Source of the DNA: Clostridia bacterium
GTDB lineage: Bacteria; Bacillota; Clostridia; Oscillospirales; CAG-272
Direction of reading: 5' to 3'
DNA: 6,516 nucleotides
Assembly: GCA_017504335.1 (NCBI GenBank)
Contig: JAFVRI010000014.1
Coordinates: 1-6,516, forward strand
The position numbers and the translations under genes are program-made. Shown here one piece after another: positions 1 through 5,352 of this stretch (its first letter is position 1; each line of letters starts with the position of its first letter). Under the pieces are notes generated by a model. The model was not told the origin of the DNA and made no database searches. It was given only the letters and a program-made list of their open reading frames with translations.

Positions 1-633
1 CTTTGTAACCTGAAGCCGGAGTACCGCACGGAAGAGATTTTGCGTAAAATCTTTTCCTATTGTGAAGGAAAGCCCATTTATATTACCTCGTACCGTGGAA
101 AGTATAACAAAGAGCTAAGCGAAGAAGAAAGAATGGATTTTCTTTTGATGGGCTTGCGTGCGGGGGCAACCCTTTGCGATGTTCCCGGAGATACATTTGC
201 CCCTTGCAAAGAGCAAATGACCTTTGACGCGGAGGCGGTGGAGAAGCAGAAGCAGCTGATCCAAACCATCCATGAGATGGGGGGAGAAGTTCTGATTTCC
301 ACCCATACCGGACGGTTTTATACCGAGGATGAGGTGTTCGCTCTTGCAAACGCGCAGGTCGAGCGTGGCGCGGATGTGGTGAAGATTGTGACGGTAGCTA
401 ACGATGAGGAAGAAGAGATGGTTGGTTTGCAAGCCATTCGTCGTTTGAAAAAAGAACTGAACTGTCCGTTTTTATTTTTGGTAGGCGGGACACACAATCG
501 ACTCATCCGTCAGATAGGCCCCGCGATGGGAGTCTGCATGTATCTTTGCGTCCAGCGCTATCACCCCGTTACCACGAAGGTACAGCCTATCCTTCGTTCG
601 GTGAGGGCCATTCGTGACAATATGCTTTTTTGA
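1..633 (+). CDS. Type I 3-dehydroquinate dehydratase-like protein (5'-truncated by window edge)
   Basis: The frame is open from base 1 (codons from base 1 read LCNLKPEYRTEE), so the true start lies upstream and 210 codons plus stop are visible. The family is class I (Schiff-base) dehydroquinase, a cytosolic TIM-barrel enzyme that normally removes water from 3-dehydroquinate to give 3-dehydroshikimate. Visible landmarks are a strand with an Arg in ITSYRG (matching TFRS of AroD), LISTHTGRF with the general-base His at 304-306, GADVVKIVT with the Schiff-base Lys at 382-384, the substrate Arg in NRLIRQIGP, and a late Gln in TKVQP at the place of the AroD APGQ Gln. The GG loop after the first Arg, including the usual Glu, and the SAPG part of the last loop are not conserved. 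I therefore infer a dehydroquinase-fold enzyme possibly acting on a different beta-hydroxyketone. The SDR gene follows 15 bases later, so the two are probably cotranscribed. A housekeeping aroD is less likely in this catabolic setting. Confidence 0.8.
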   Translation, partial: LCNLKPEYRTEEILRKIFSYCEGKPIYITSYRGKYNKELSEEERMDFLLMGLRAGATLCDVPGDTFAPCKEQMTFDAEAVEKQKQLIQTIHEMGGEVLISTHTGRFYTEDEVFALANAQVERGADVVKIVTVANDEEEEMVGLQAIRRLKKELNCPFLFLVGGTHNRLIRQIGPAMGVCMYLCVQRYHPVTTKVQPILRSVRAIRDNMLF

Positions 634-648
634 TGGGAGAATCAAAAC

Positions 649-1386
649 ATGAGATTTGATGGAAAAACCGCCCTCGTAACGGGAGCGGCGGTTGGAATCG
701 GCAGAGCGACAGCCGTAAAGCTTGCTTCGGAAGGGGCAAACGTGATCGCACTTGACCTGAATGAGGAAATGCTTGCGACACTGAAGGAAGAGATCGAGAC
801 CGCAGGCGGTAAGGTCATGACACTTCGTTGCGACGTTTCAGATGAACGCGCGGTAAATGAAGCGTTTGCGGCTGCCAAAAAAGAATTCGGACCCATCCGG
901 ATTCTTGTCAATAATGCGGCGCTTTGGCGTGACTTCACTCCTTTTTTGGAAGTCGGGGTGAATCTTTGGAAGCAATATATGGATATCAACGTCATGGGTG
1001 TGGTTTACTGTACCCGTGCCGCTCTTCCCGATATGCTTGAAGGAGGATATGGCCGTATCATCAACGTGGCGTCGGTGGCGGGGGTTTACGGAAACCGAAA
1101 CATGGTCTGCTACTCTGCCACGAAGGGAGCGGTCATCGCCATGACGCAGGCATTGGCAAAAGAGGTATCGGACAAGGGTGTACTTGTCAATGCGGTTTCT
1201 CCCGGCACGGTAACGTCTTCTGAAAAGAACGACTATTATTTGAGCTCGGAAAGCCCCGCAAACTATATGGGAAGAACCGGCTCGGATATGGAAAATGCCA
1301 ATCTGATCTGTTTCTTTGCAAGCGACGAGGCGTCTTATATTTCGGGACAGAATCTGCAGATCGACGGATGCAGAAAAAAGATCTGA
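649..1386 (+). CDS. SDR-family NAD(P)-dependent oxidoreductase
   Basis: This encodes a 245-residue classical short-chain dehydrogenase/reductase, the usual length for the family, which interconverts a secondary alcohol and a ketone in the cytosol. All hallmarks are present: TGAAVGIG at residues 11-18 (cofactor loop), an acidic residue in ALDLN (Asp36, favouring NAD over NADP), CDVS (Asp62), NNA at 88-90, Asn114, and the catalytic Ser142, Tyr155 and Lys159 (YSATK). NAVSPG (181-186) and SYISGQNLQIDG near the end follow the FabG/glucose-dehydrogenase pattern. The ATG is preceded by GGGAG at 635-639 with 9 bases of spacing. The gene lies 15 bases after the dehydroquinase-like gene and converges on the AraC gene with only 10 bases between the stop codons. 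Family assignment is secure. The substrate is unknown; automated annotation as a 3-oxoacyl-ACP reductase would probably be misleading in this context, where oxidation of a polyol or sugar-type hydroxyl is more likely. Confidence 0.93.
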   Translation: MRFDGKTALVTGAAVGIGRATAVKLASEGANVIALDLNEEMLATLKEEIETAGGKVMTLRCDVSDERAVNEAFAAAKKEFGPIRILVNNAALWRDFTPFLEVGVNLWKQYMDINVMGVVYCTRAALPDMLEGGYGRIINVASVAGVYGNRNMVCYSATKGAVIAMTQALAKEVSDKGVLVNAVSPGTVTSSEKNDYYLSSESPANYMGRTGSDMENANLICFFASDEASYISGQNLQIDGCRKKI

Positions 1387-1396
1387 GTCGTTGGTT

Positions 1397-2167
1397 TTAC
1401 AGAGCAATGCTCGATTGATGTTCTCTGCGTACTTCCATAGGTGTTTTATCCGTATAACGGCGGAAGATCTTTCGAAAATATCCCGGGTCACTGAACCCCA
1501 AGCGGTCGCTGATCTGTTCTACGGATAGATCGGTAGAGCAGAGAAGAGTGACCGCTTTTTCAACAAGAATGCGGTGCTTCAGTTCAATAGGAGTCAGCCC
1601 TTGATTTTTGAACAGAGAGAAAAGTCCCGATTCACTCATGTTGCAATGGCGGGCAAGCTCCGATACCTTAAAATCGGGATGCCTCGAAATGTATTTTTTT
1701 GCCTTCTCGACCGTGGCTTTTGCCAAGTCAGGATTTTTTTCGGTCATGAGGGACAGTGCCTCGCTCATAAAAAGATAAAAGAATCCGATGGATTTTGCGG
1801 ATGTGCTGTCACCGTAGGCGATCGTATTCAAATATTCGGTGATTTCCTTGGTCGGAAGGATCTTCTGCAACGAATACTGCTTGTCCACCGATGGAGGAAA
1901 AGAGAAAAACGCATAGGATTCCCATTCCAGAAAGCCATCATGGTCGGTTCTCCAGTCCGAGCAGTAACGAAGCCCGATGGGAATATAGAAAATGTCCCCT
2001 GCCGAAAGGTGAAGGACCTCTCCCGAGAGGGTGGTCAGAGTCCCGCTCCCCTTGCGGAGCTTGCCGAAAAAGTGGCAATCGGTTCCACGAGAGTTGTCGG
2101 TGGCCTTTGACGTTACGAAGGAAAGGAGCCGAAAAGTAAACGGATTGTAGGAAAGTATCTGTTTCAT
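1397..2167 (-). CDS. AraC-family transcriptional regulator
   Basis: This encodes a 256-residue one-component regulator. Residues about 27-90 form a cupin-like sensor barrel (GTLTTLSGEVLHLSAGDIFYIP is typical), residues 100-150 a helical linker, and residues about 153-250 the double helix-turn-helix DNA-binding domain. The first HTH is around VSELARHCNMSESGLFSLF (168-186) and the second around SVEQISDRLGFSDPGYFRKIF (215-235), followed by the family signature TDKTPMEVRR. The frame is open back to a TTG-type start at 2233, but I chose the ATG at 2165-2167. It has GGGAG at 2180-2176 with 8 bases of spacing, and the longer version would cover the promoter. Position and orientation suggest that it senses the pathway substrate or an intermediate, activates the divergent operon starting at 2295, and controls itself. 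It may also control the dehydroquinase-SDR genes. The ligand cannot be inferred. Confidence 0.93.
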   Translation of the reverse strand: MKQILSYNPFTFRLLSFVTSKATDNSRGTDCHFFGKLRKGSGTLTTLSGEVLHLSAGDIFYIPIGLRYCSDWRTDHDGFLEWESYAFFSFPPSVDKQYSLQKILPTKEITEYLNTIAYGDSTSAKSIGFFYLFMSEALSLMTEKNPDLAKATVEKAKKYISRHPDFKVSELARHCNMSESGLFSLFKNQGLTPIELKHRILVEKAVTLLCSTDLSVEQISDRLGFSDPGYFRKIFRRYTDKTPMEVRREHQSSIAL

Positions 2168-2175
2168 TTGAAAAA

Positions 2176-2180
2176 CTCCC
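2176..2180 (-). promoter_or_regulatory. Ribosome binding site fixing the AraC gene start
   Basis: Reading the minus strand, GGGAG lies 8 bases before the ATG at 2167. An alternative in-frame ATG at 2182-2180 overlaps this site, and the still longer start at 2233 falls inside the promoter region. The downstream ATG is therefore the supported start. Confidence 0.7.
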
Positions 2181-2197
2181 ATAAATACAGAAATTAT

Positions 2198-2238
2198 TTG
2201 TAGGATCATATATGCTCGGTTGTAGTATAGCATATTGC
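2198..2238. promoter_or_regulatory. Tandem imperfect direct repeat, candidate AraC-type operator
   Basis: Two copies of a composite motif lie in the same orientation: TTGTAG-N3-CATATATGC at 2198-2215 and TTGTAG-N5-CATATTGC at 2220-2238. The TTGTAG parts are 22 bases apart, about two helical turns, as is typical for a pair of AraC-family half-site clusters on one face of the DNA. The second copy covers the -10 of the regulator's own promoter and touches the -35 of the divergent operon promoter. Such a site could activate the operon and repress the regulator. The repeat is seen directly; its role is inference. The sequence is AT-rich, so chance similarity is possible. Confidence 0.5.
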
Positions 2239-2252
2239 TTTATTTCTGTCAA
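2224..2252 (-). promoter_or_regulatory. Sigma-A-type promoter of the AraC gene
   Basis: On the minus strand the -35 is a perfect TTGACA (2252-2247), followed by a 17-base spacer and the -10 TATACT (2229-2224), with TG one base upstream making an extended -10 (TGCTATACT). Transcription would start near 2217 and leave a leader of about 50 bases before the ATG at 2167. This is close to consensus and should be strong unless repressed. The whole element interlocks with the oppositely directed promoter at 2235-2263. Confidence 0.75.
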
Positions 2253-2263
2253 GATGATATACT
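2235..2263 (+). promoter_or_regulatory. Promoter of the four-gene oxidoreductase operon
   Basis: On the plus strand TTGCTT (2235-2240, a weak -35 matching TTGACA at three positions) is followed by a 17-base spacer and TATACT (2258-2263), with TG one base upstream giving an extended -10 (TGATATACT). Transcription would start near 2270, about 25 bases before the ATG at 2295. A poor -35 with a good -10 is the usual design of an activator-dependent promoter, and the candidate AraC repeat ends right at this -35. Confidence 0.6.
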
Positions 2264-2280
2264 TAAAGAAAAAAGCGCAA

Positions 2281-2287
2281 AAAGGAG
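2281..2287 (+). promoter_or_regulatory. Ribosome binding site fixing the MDR dehydrogenase start
   Basis: AAAGGAG lies 7 bases upstream of the ATG at 2295. The reading frame is open further upstream to a TTG at 2235, but that extension would overlap the -35 and -10 elements, so the ATG at 2295 is the true start. Confidence 0.8.
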
Positions 2288-2294
2288 AATCTCT

Positions 2295-3299
2295 ATGAAG
2301 CAAATCGTTTTTACCGCTCCCAGAGTGGCAGAGCTTTTGGATGTGGATGTTCCCGAAATAGGTGAGAACGAGGTTTTGGTAAAAATCGTTCGTTCCAATA
2401 TCAGTGCGGGAACCGAGCGTGCAAACTACGTTGGCGATCCCAGTGTCAGCGGAGCGGCTGCTCCCTGTGTGAAATTTCCCCGCAGAGTGGGATATAGCTC
2501 AGCGGGCGTGGTTGCGGCGATCGGTTCGTCCGTAACCCGTGTAAAGGTGGGCGACCGTGTGGCGTGCATGGATTCCAAGCACGCAGAGTATTGGCGGATG
2601 CCCGAGACTAAGGTATTTCCTCTGCCCGATTCGGTCAGCGACGGGGCAGCGGCATTGACCTACATTTCCATTTTTCCCATGGCTGCGGTCCGCAAATGTA
2701 AACTGGAGATCGGTGAGTCGGCAATGGTAATGGGACAAGGGGTTCTCGGACAGATCGCTGTTCAGATCCTTCGTGCGGCAGGTGCGCATCCCATCATTGC
2801 GGTTGATCCCGTAGCGGAGAAGAGAGAGCGTGCCATTGAGCTTGGCGCGGATTACGCCCTCGATCCCTTCGCGTCCGATTTTGCACAGACCGCCAAGAGC
2901 CTGACAAGAGGCGGCGTCAATGTTTGCATCGAAGTAACGGGTAAGGGACAGGGCTTGGATATGGCGCTGGATTGCATGGCACGGTTTGGCAGAGTGGCTC
3001 TGCTTGGCTGTACCCGTGACTCCAACTTTACCATTGACTACTACCGTAAGGTGCATTATCCCGGTATTTCGCTGATCGGTGCTCATACCAATGCACGCCC
3101 CGCAACCGAATCCCATGAGGGATGGTGGACCGCACTGGATGACAGTGAGGCGATCATTCGACTGTTGGCGGGAAACCGTTTGAATTTCGACGTGTTGATC
3201 GAGGAAGTTCATTCTCCCGCAGAAGCTCCCGAGATCTTTGAGCGTCTTGCTACCGAGCGTTCTTTCCCCGTCGTTCAATTCGACTGGACACAACTGTAA
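2295..3299 (+). CDS. MDR-superfamily (alcohol dehydrogenase-like) dehydrogenase lacking zinc ligands
   Basis: This encodes a 334-residue medium-chain dehydrogenase with an N-terminal GroES-like domain (about 1-115), a Rossmann domain (about 135-270) and a C-terminal return to the first domain. The cofactor loop is GQGVLG (147-152), with Asp171 at the end of the next strand favouring NAD(H). The catalytic zinc site is changed: where zinc alcohol dehydrogenases have C-x-x-D/S, this protein has SNISAGTER (SAGTE at 37-41), the GHE motif is replaced by RRVGYSSAGVV, and the structural-zinc four-cysteine loop is missing. The SxGTE form is known from a branch that includes BchC-like and bi-domain oxidoreductases. 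It is likely a zinc-independent dehydrogenase or reductase of a sugar- or polyol-type substrate; the reaction is not predictable. It is the first gene of the operon, and the Gfo/Idh/MocA gene begins 13 bases after its stop. The same MDR/Gfo-Idh-MocA pairing occurs as a natural fusion in bi-domain oxidoreductases, which supports joint function. Confidence 0.88.
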   Translation: MKQIVFTAPRVAELLDVDVPEIGENEVLVKIVRSNISAGTERANYVGDPSVSGAAAPCVKFPRRVGYSSAGVVAAIGSSVTRVKVGDRVACMDSKHAEYWRMPETKVFPLPDSVSDGAAALTYISIFPMAAVRKCKLEIGESAMVMGQGVLGQIAVQILRAAGAHPIIAVDPVAEKRERAIELGADYALDPFASDFAQTAKSLTRGGVNVCIEVTGKGQGLDMALDCMARFGRVALLGCTRDSNFTIDYYRKVHYPGISLIGAHTNARPATESHEGWWTALDDSEAIIRLLAGNRLNFDVLIEEVHSPAEAPEIFERLATERSFPVVQFDWTQL

Positions 3300-3312
3300 A
3301 GGAGAAAGTGTT

Positions 3313-4359
3313 ATGAGAAGAATCAAAGTCGTACAAATCGGAATCGGACATGACCACGGCCCCGGAGCTCTTGTGGCAATGAAGGATCATCCCGAGGTAT
3401 TTGATCTGCAAGGACTCGCCGTTCCCGAGCATGAAAAGGCAATTCTTGGGGACTATGAAAAATACCTTGACGGTGTGAAACTGATGACCTTGGAGGAGGC
3501 ATTTGCCATTCCCGGTCTGGAAGCCGCTGTGGTCGAGGTGGTGGATGACAGACTCATTGAATTCGCACAGATCGCTGCCGATCATAATCTGCATATTCAG
3601 ATGGATAAGCCCGGAAGCCCCGATCCCGAAGCATTTGAAAGAATGGTTCGGACGCAGAAGAAGAACGGCAAGCTCTTCCATATGGGATATATGTACCGTT
3701 ACAATCCCGCTATTATGAAGCTGATGGCGGACGTCAAGGCAGGAAAGCTGGGTGATCTTCATTCGGTAGAAGCCCACATGAGCTGTAAGCATAAGCCCCA
3801 GAAGAGAGAGTGGATCGGTACCTATCCCGGTGGTATGATGCACTATCTCGGATGCCATTTGGTGGATCTGATCGTTCAGCTTCAGGGTGTTCCCGAGGAG
3901 ATCATTCCCCTGAATACCTCTACCTGTGCGGAGGGTGTGGATGCGGTTGACTTCGGTATGGCGGTGTTCCGCTATCCTCACGGAGTCTCCTTTGCCAAAT
4001 CCAGTGCCTATGAGATCAACGGCTACTACCGCCGTCAGCTTGTTGTGACGGGAAGCCTTGGTACGGTGGAGCTGAAGCCTCTTGAATATTACGGAGAGGG
4101 AACCAGCCAGTTGCCTCTTTATACGGGCGTATCCGAGACCTATCTTGCCGATACCGAGGGTATGAAGTGGAAGAACGTGGCAAAGACCCATGACACCGAC
4201 GTATATGACCGTTATGATGCCATGATGCAATCCTTTGCCGCCATGGTAAGAGGCGAAAAGGAGAATCCTTGGAGCTATGAATACGAGGTTCAGCTCTATC
4301 GGATCCTGCTTGCCGCTTGCGGTGTTGAGATTGATTATAAAAAGCCTATTGTTCTGTAA
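3313..4359 (+). CDS. Gfo/Idh/MocA-family oxidoreductase
   Basis: This encodes a 348-residue NAD(P)-dependent sugar or cyclitol oxidoreductase of the usual length. The N-terminal Rossmann domain (about 1-122) opens with QIGIGHDHG, a variant of the GxGxxG loop in which the third Gly position is His and a Gly follows. DKP (98-100) corresponds to the family EKP motif with the catalytic Lys99. The C-terminal alpha/beta domain (about 123-348) has MYRYNPA (127-133) and GGMMHYLGCHLVDL, in which His182 and Asp185 form the family HxxD catalytic pair. Members oxidise or reduce hydroxyls of sugars, inositols and glycosides in the cytosol. The start at 3313 is fixed by AAAGGAG (3298-3304) overlapping the preceding stop codon, with 8 bases of spacing; an earlier in-frame start inside the upstream gene is unsupported. 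It sits between two MDR-family genes, with 13- and 12-base gaps, as part of one operon. The substrate is unknown. Confidence 0.93.
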   Translation: MRRIKVVQIGIGHDHGPGALVAMKDHPEVFDLQGLAVPEHEKAILGDYEKYLDGVKLMTLEEAFAIPGLEAAVVEVVDDRLIEFAQIAADHNLHIQMDKPGSPDPEAFERMVRTQKKNGKLFHMGYMYRYNPAIMKLMADVKAGKLGDLHSVEAHMSCKHKPQKREWIGTYPGGMMHYLGCHLVDLIVQLQGVPEEIIPLNTSTCAEGVDAVDFGMAVFRYPHGVSFAKSSAYEINGYYRRQLVVTGSLGTVELKPLEYYGEGTSQLPLYTGVSETYLADTEGMKWKNVAKTHDTDVYDRYDAMMQSFAAMVRGEKENPWSYEYEVQLYRILLAACGVEIDYKKPIVL

Positions 4360-4371
4360 AAGGAGACGAAT

Positions 4372-5352
4372 ATGAAAGCAATTTTGGTAAATGATGACAG
4401 AAGCCTTCGTTGGGATGACGTTCCGGATCCCGTCATGAAGGATGAAGAGGTTCTCGTTAAGATCGAGGCGGCGGCGCTGAACCGTGCCGACCTGATGCAG
4501 AGAGAGGGAGATTATCCGCCCCCTCCCGGATGCCCCGATTGGATGGGTCTTGAGATCGCGGGAACGATTGTGGCAGTTGGACCCGAGGCTCAGGAAAAGT
4601 CCGCATGGAAGATCGGCGATAAGGTCTGCGCGCTTCTTGTCGGCGGCGGATATGCCGAGTACGTCACCGTAAAATACGATATGCTGATGCCCGTTCCCAA
4701 GAATTGTTCCATGGTGGAGGCAGCAGCAATCCCCGAGGCATTTGCTACCGCATATCTGAATCTCTTCATGGAGGGCAAGATCGAAGAAGGAAACACCCTT
4801 CTGATGAATGCGGGCGCATCCGGACTTGCCAGCGTGGTCATTCCCATGGCAAAGGCATTCGGTGTTCGGGTCATTACCACGGTTCTCAGCGATGAGATCG
4901 CCGCAAACATCAAGCACCTGAATGCGGATGTGGTGGTCAATACCTCCAAGGAAAACATCGCAGAGGTACTGAGGGCACAGCTGGATGAGGGACATCCCGT
5001 GGACGTTGCCATTGACTGTCTCGGCGGCGAAATTATGGGTAAGTGCATCCATTTCCTGAAGCACGGCGCAAGATGGATTATGATCGCGGCTCTGGCTGGA
5101 CAGAAGACCGAGATCGACCTGAAGAACATTTATGTACGCAACGTCCGTATCATCGGCAGCACCCTTCGTTCCCGTACTCCCGCCGTGAAGGCGCAGATCC
5201 TTGCGGAGCTGGTAGAGCGTGTATGGCCCAAAATTGAGGCGGGTGAAGTGAAGCCCACCATCTATAAGGTTCTTCCCATTCAGGAAGCCGAGGCGGCACA
5301 CGACATTCTTTACCGCGGAGAGAACGTGGGTAAAGTCGTATTGACCGTATGA
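4372..5352 (+). CDS. PIG3-like quinone/enone oxidoreductase (zinc-free MDR family)
   Basis: This encodes a 326-residue protein of the NAD(P)H:quinone oxidoreductase branch of the MDR superfamily. It carries the TP53I3/PIG3-type segment LNRADLMQREGDYPPPPG (36-53), followed by GLEIAGTIVAVG, GDKV and GGYAEYVTV (92-100); there are no zinc ligands. The cofactor loop NAGASGLAS (146-154) has Ala153 where most relatives have Gly (AGASGVG), and the following strand ends TTVLSDE. Family members reduce quinones or the double bond of alpha,beta-unsaturated ketones using NAD(P)H. In this cluster an enone reductase acting after the dehydratase-like enzyme is a reasonable inference. The start has AAAGGAG about 6 bases upstream, beginning within the preceding stop codon, and the intergenic gap is 12 bases. 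The stop codon overlaps the next gene's ATG by four bases, so the two are translationally coupled. No frameshift or truncation is visible. Confidence 0.9.
   Translation: MKAILVNDDRSLRWDDVPDPVMKDEEVLVKIEAAALNRADLMQREGDYPPPPGCPDWMGLEIAGTIVAVGPEAQEKSAWKIGDKVCALLVGGGYAEYVTVKYDMLMPVPKNCSMVEAAAIPEAFATAYLNLFMEGKIEEGNTLLMNAGASGLASVVIPMAKAFGVRVITTVLSDEIAANIKHLNADVVVNTSKENIAEVLRAQLDEGHPVDVAIDCLGGEIMGKCIHFLKHGARWIMIAALAGQKTEIDLKNIYVRNVRIIGSTLRSRTPAVKAQILAELVERVWPKIEAGEVKPTIYKVLPIQEAEAAHDILYRGENVGKVVLTV

Noticed and set aside
838..1491. A minus-strand frame opposite the SDR gene running into the regulator gene.
   Set aside because: It overlaps two secure genes, is rich in Arg, His and Ile with no family pattern, and has no start signal.
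2015..2034. Hairpin CCTCTC-CC-GAGAGG inside the regulator gene, as a possible terminator or attenuator.
   Set aside because: It has no T run on either strand and encodes conserved sensor-domain residues; it is probably incidental.
1574..2110. A 178-codon plus-strand frame inside the AraC gene.
   Set aside because: The minus-strand frame has an unmistakable AraC HTH domain and its own promoter; this frame has no motif or start signal.
2271..2290. AAAAGCGCAAAAAGG as a catabolite-control (cre) site.
   Set aside because: It does not match the cre consensus with its required right half, and is better explained as an AT-rich leader with the ribosome binding site.
2235..2294. N-terminal extension of the MDR dehydrogenase from a TTG at 2235.
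   Set aside because: It would cover the -35 and -10 elements, and the strong AAAGGAG precedes the ATG at 2295, where family homology begins.
2499..3326. A 275-codon minus-strand open frame opposite the MDR dehydrogenase gene.
   Set aside because: It has no recognisable motif, fully overlaps a well-supported gene and has no promoter or ribosome binding site; it is a codon-bias shadow.
3250..5301. A 683-codon open frame on the minus strand, antisense to the Gfo/Idh/MocA and PIG3-like genes.
   Set aside because: It lies opposite two intact family-recognised genes, has a composition rich in His, Leu and Ile without domain motifs, and no ribosome binding site supports it. It reflects the codon bias of the plus-strand genes.
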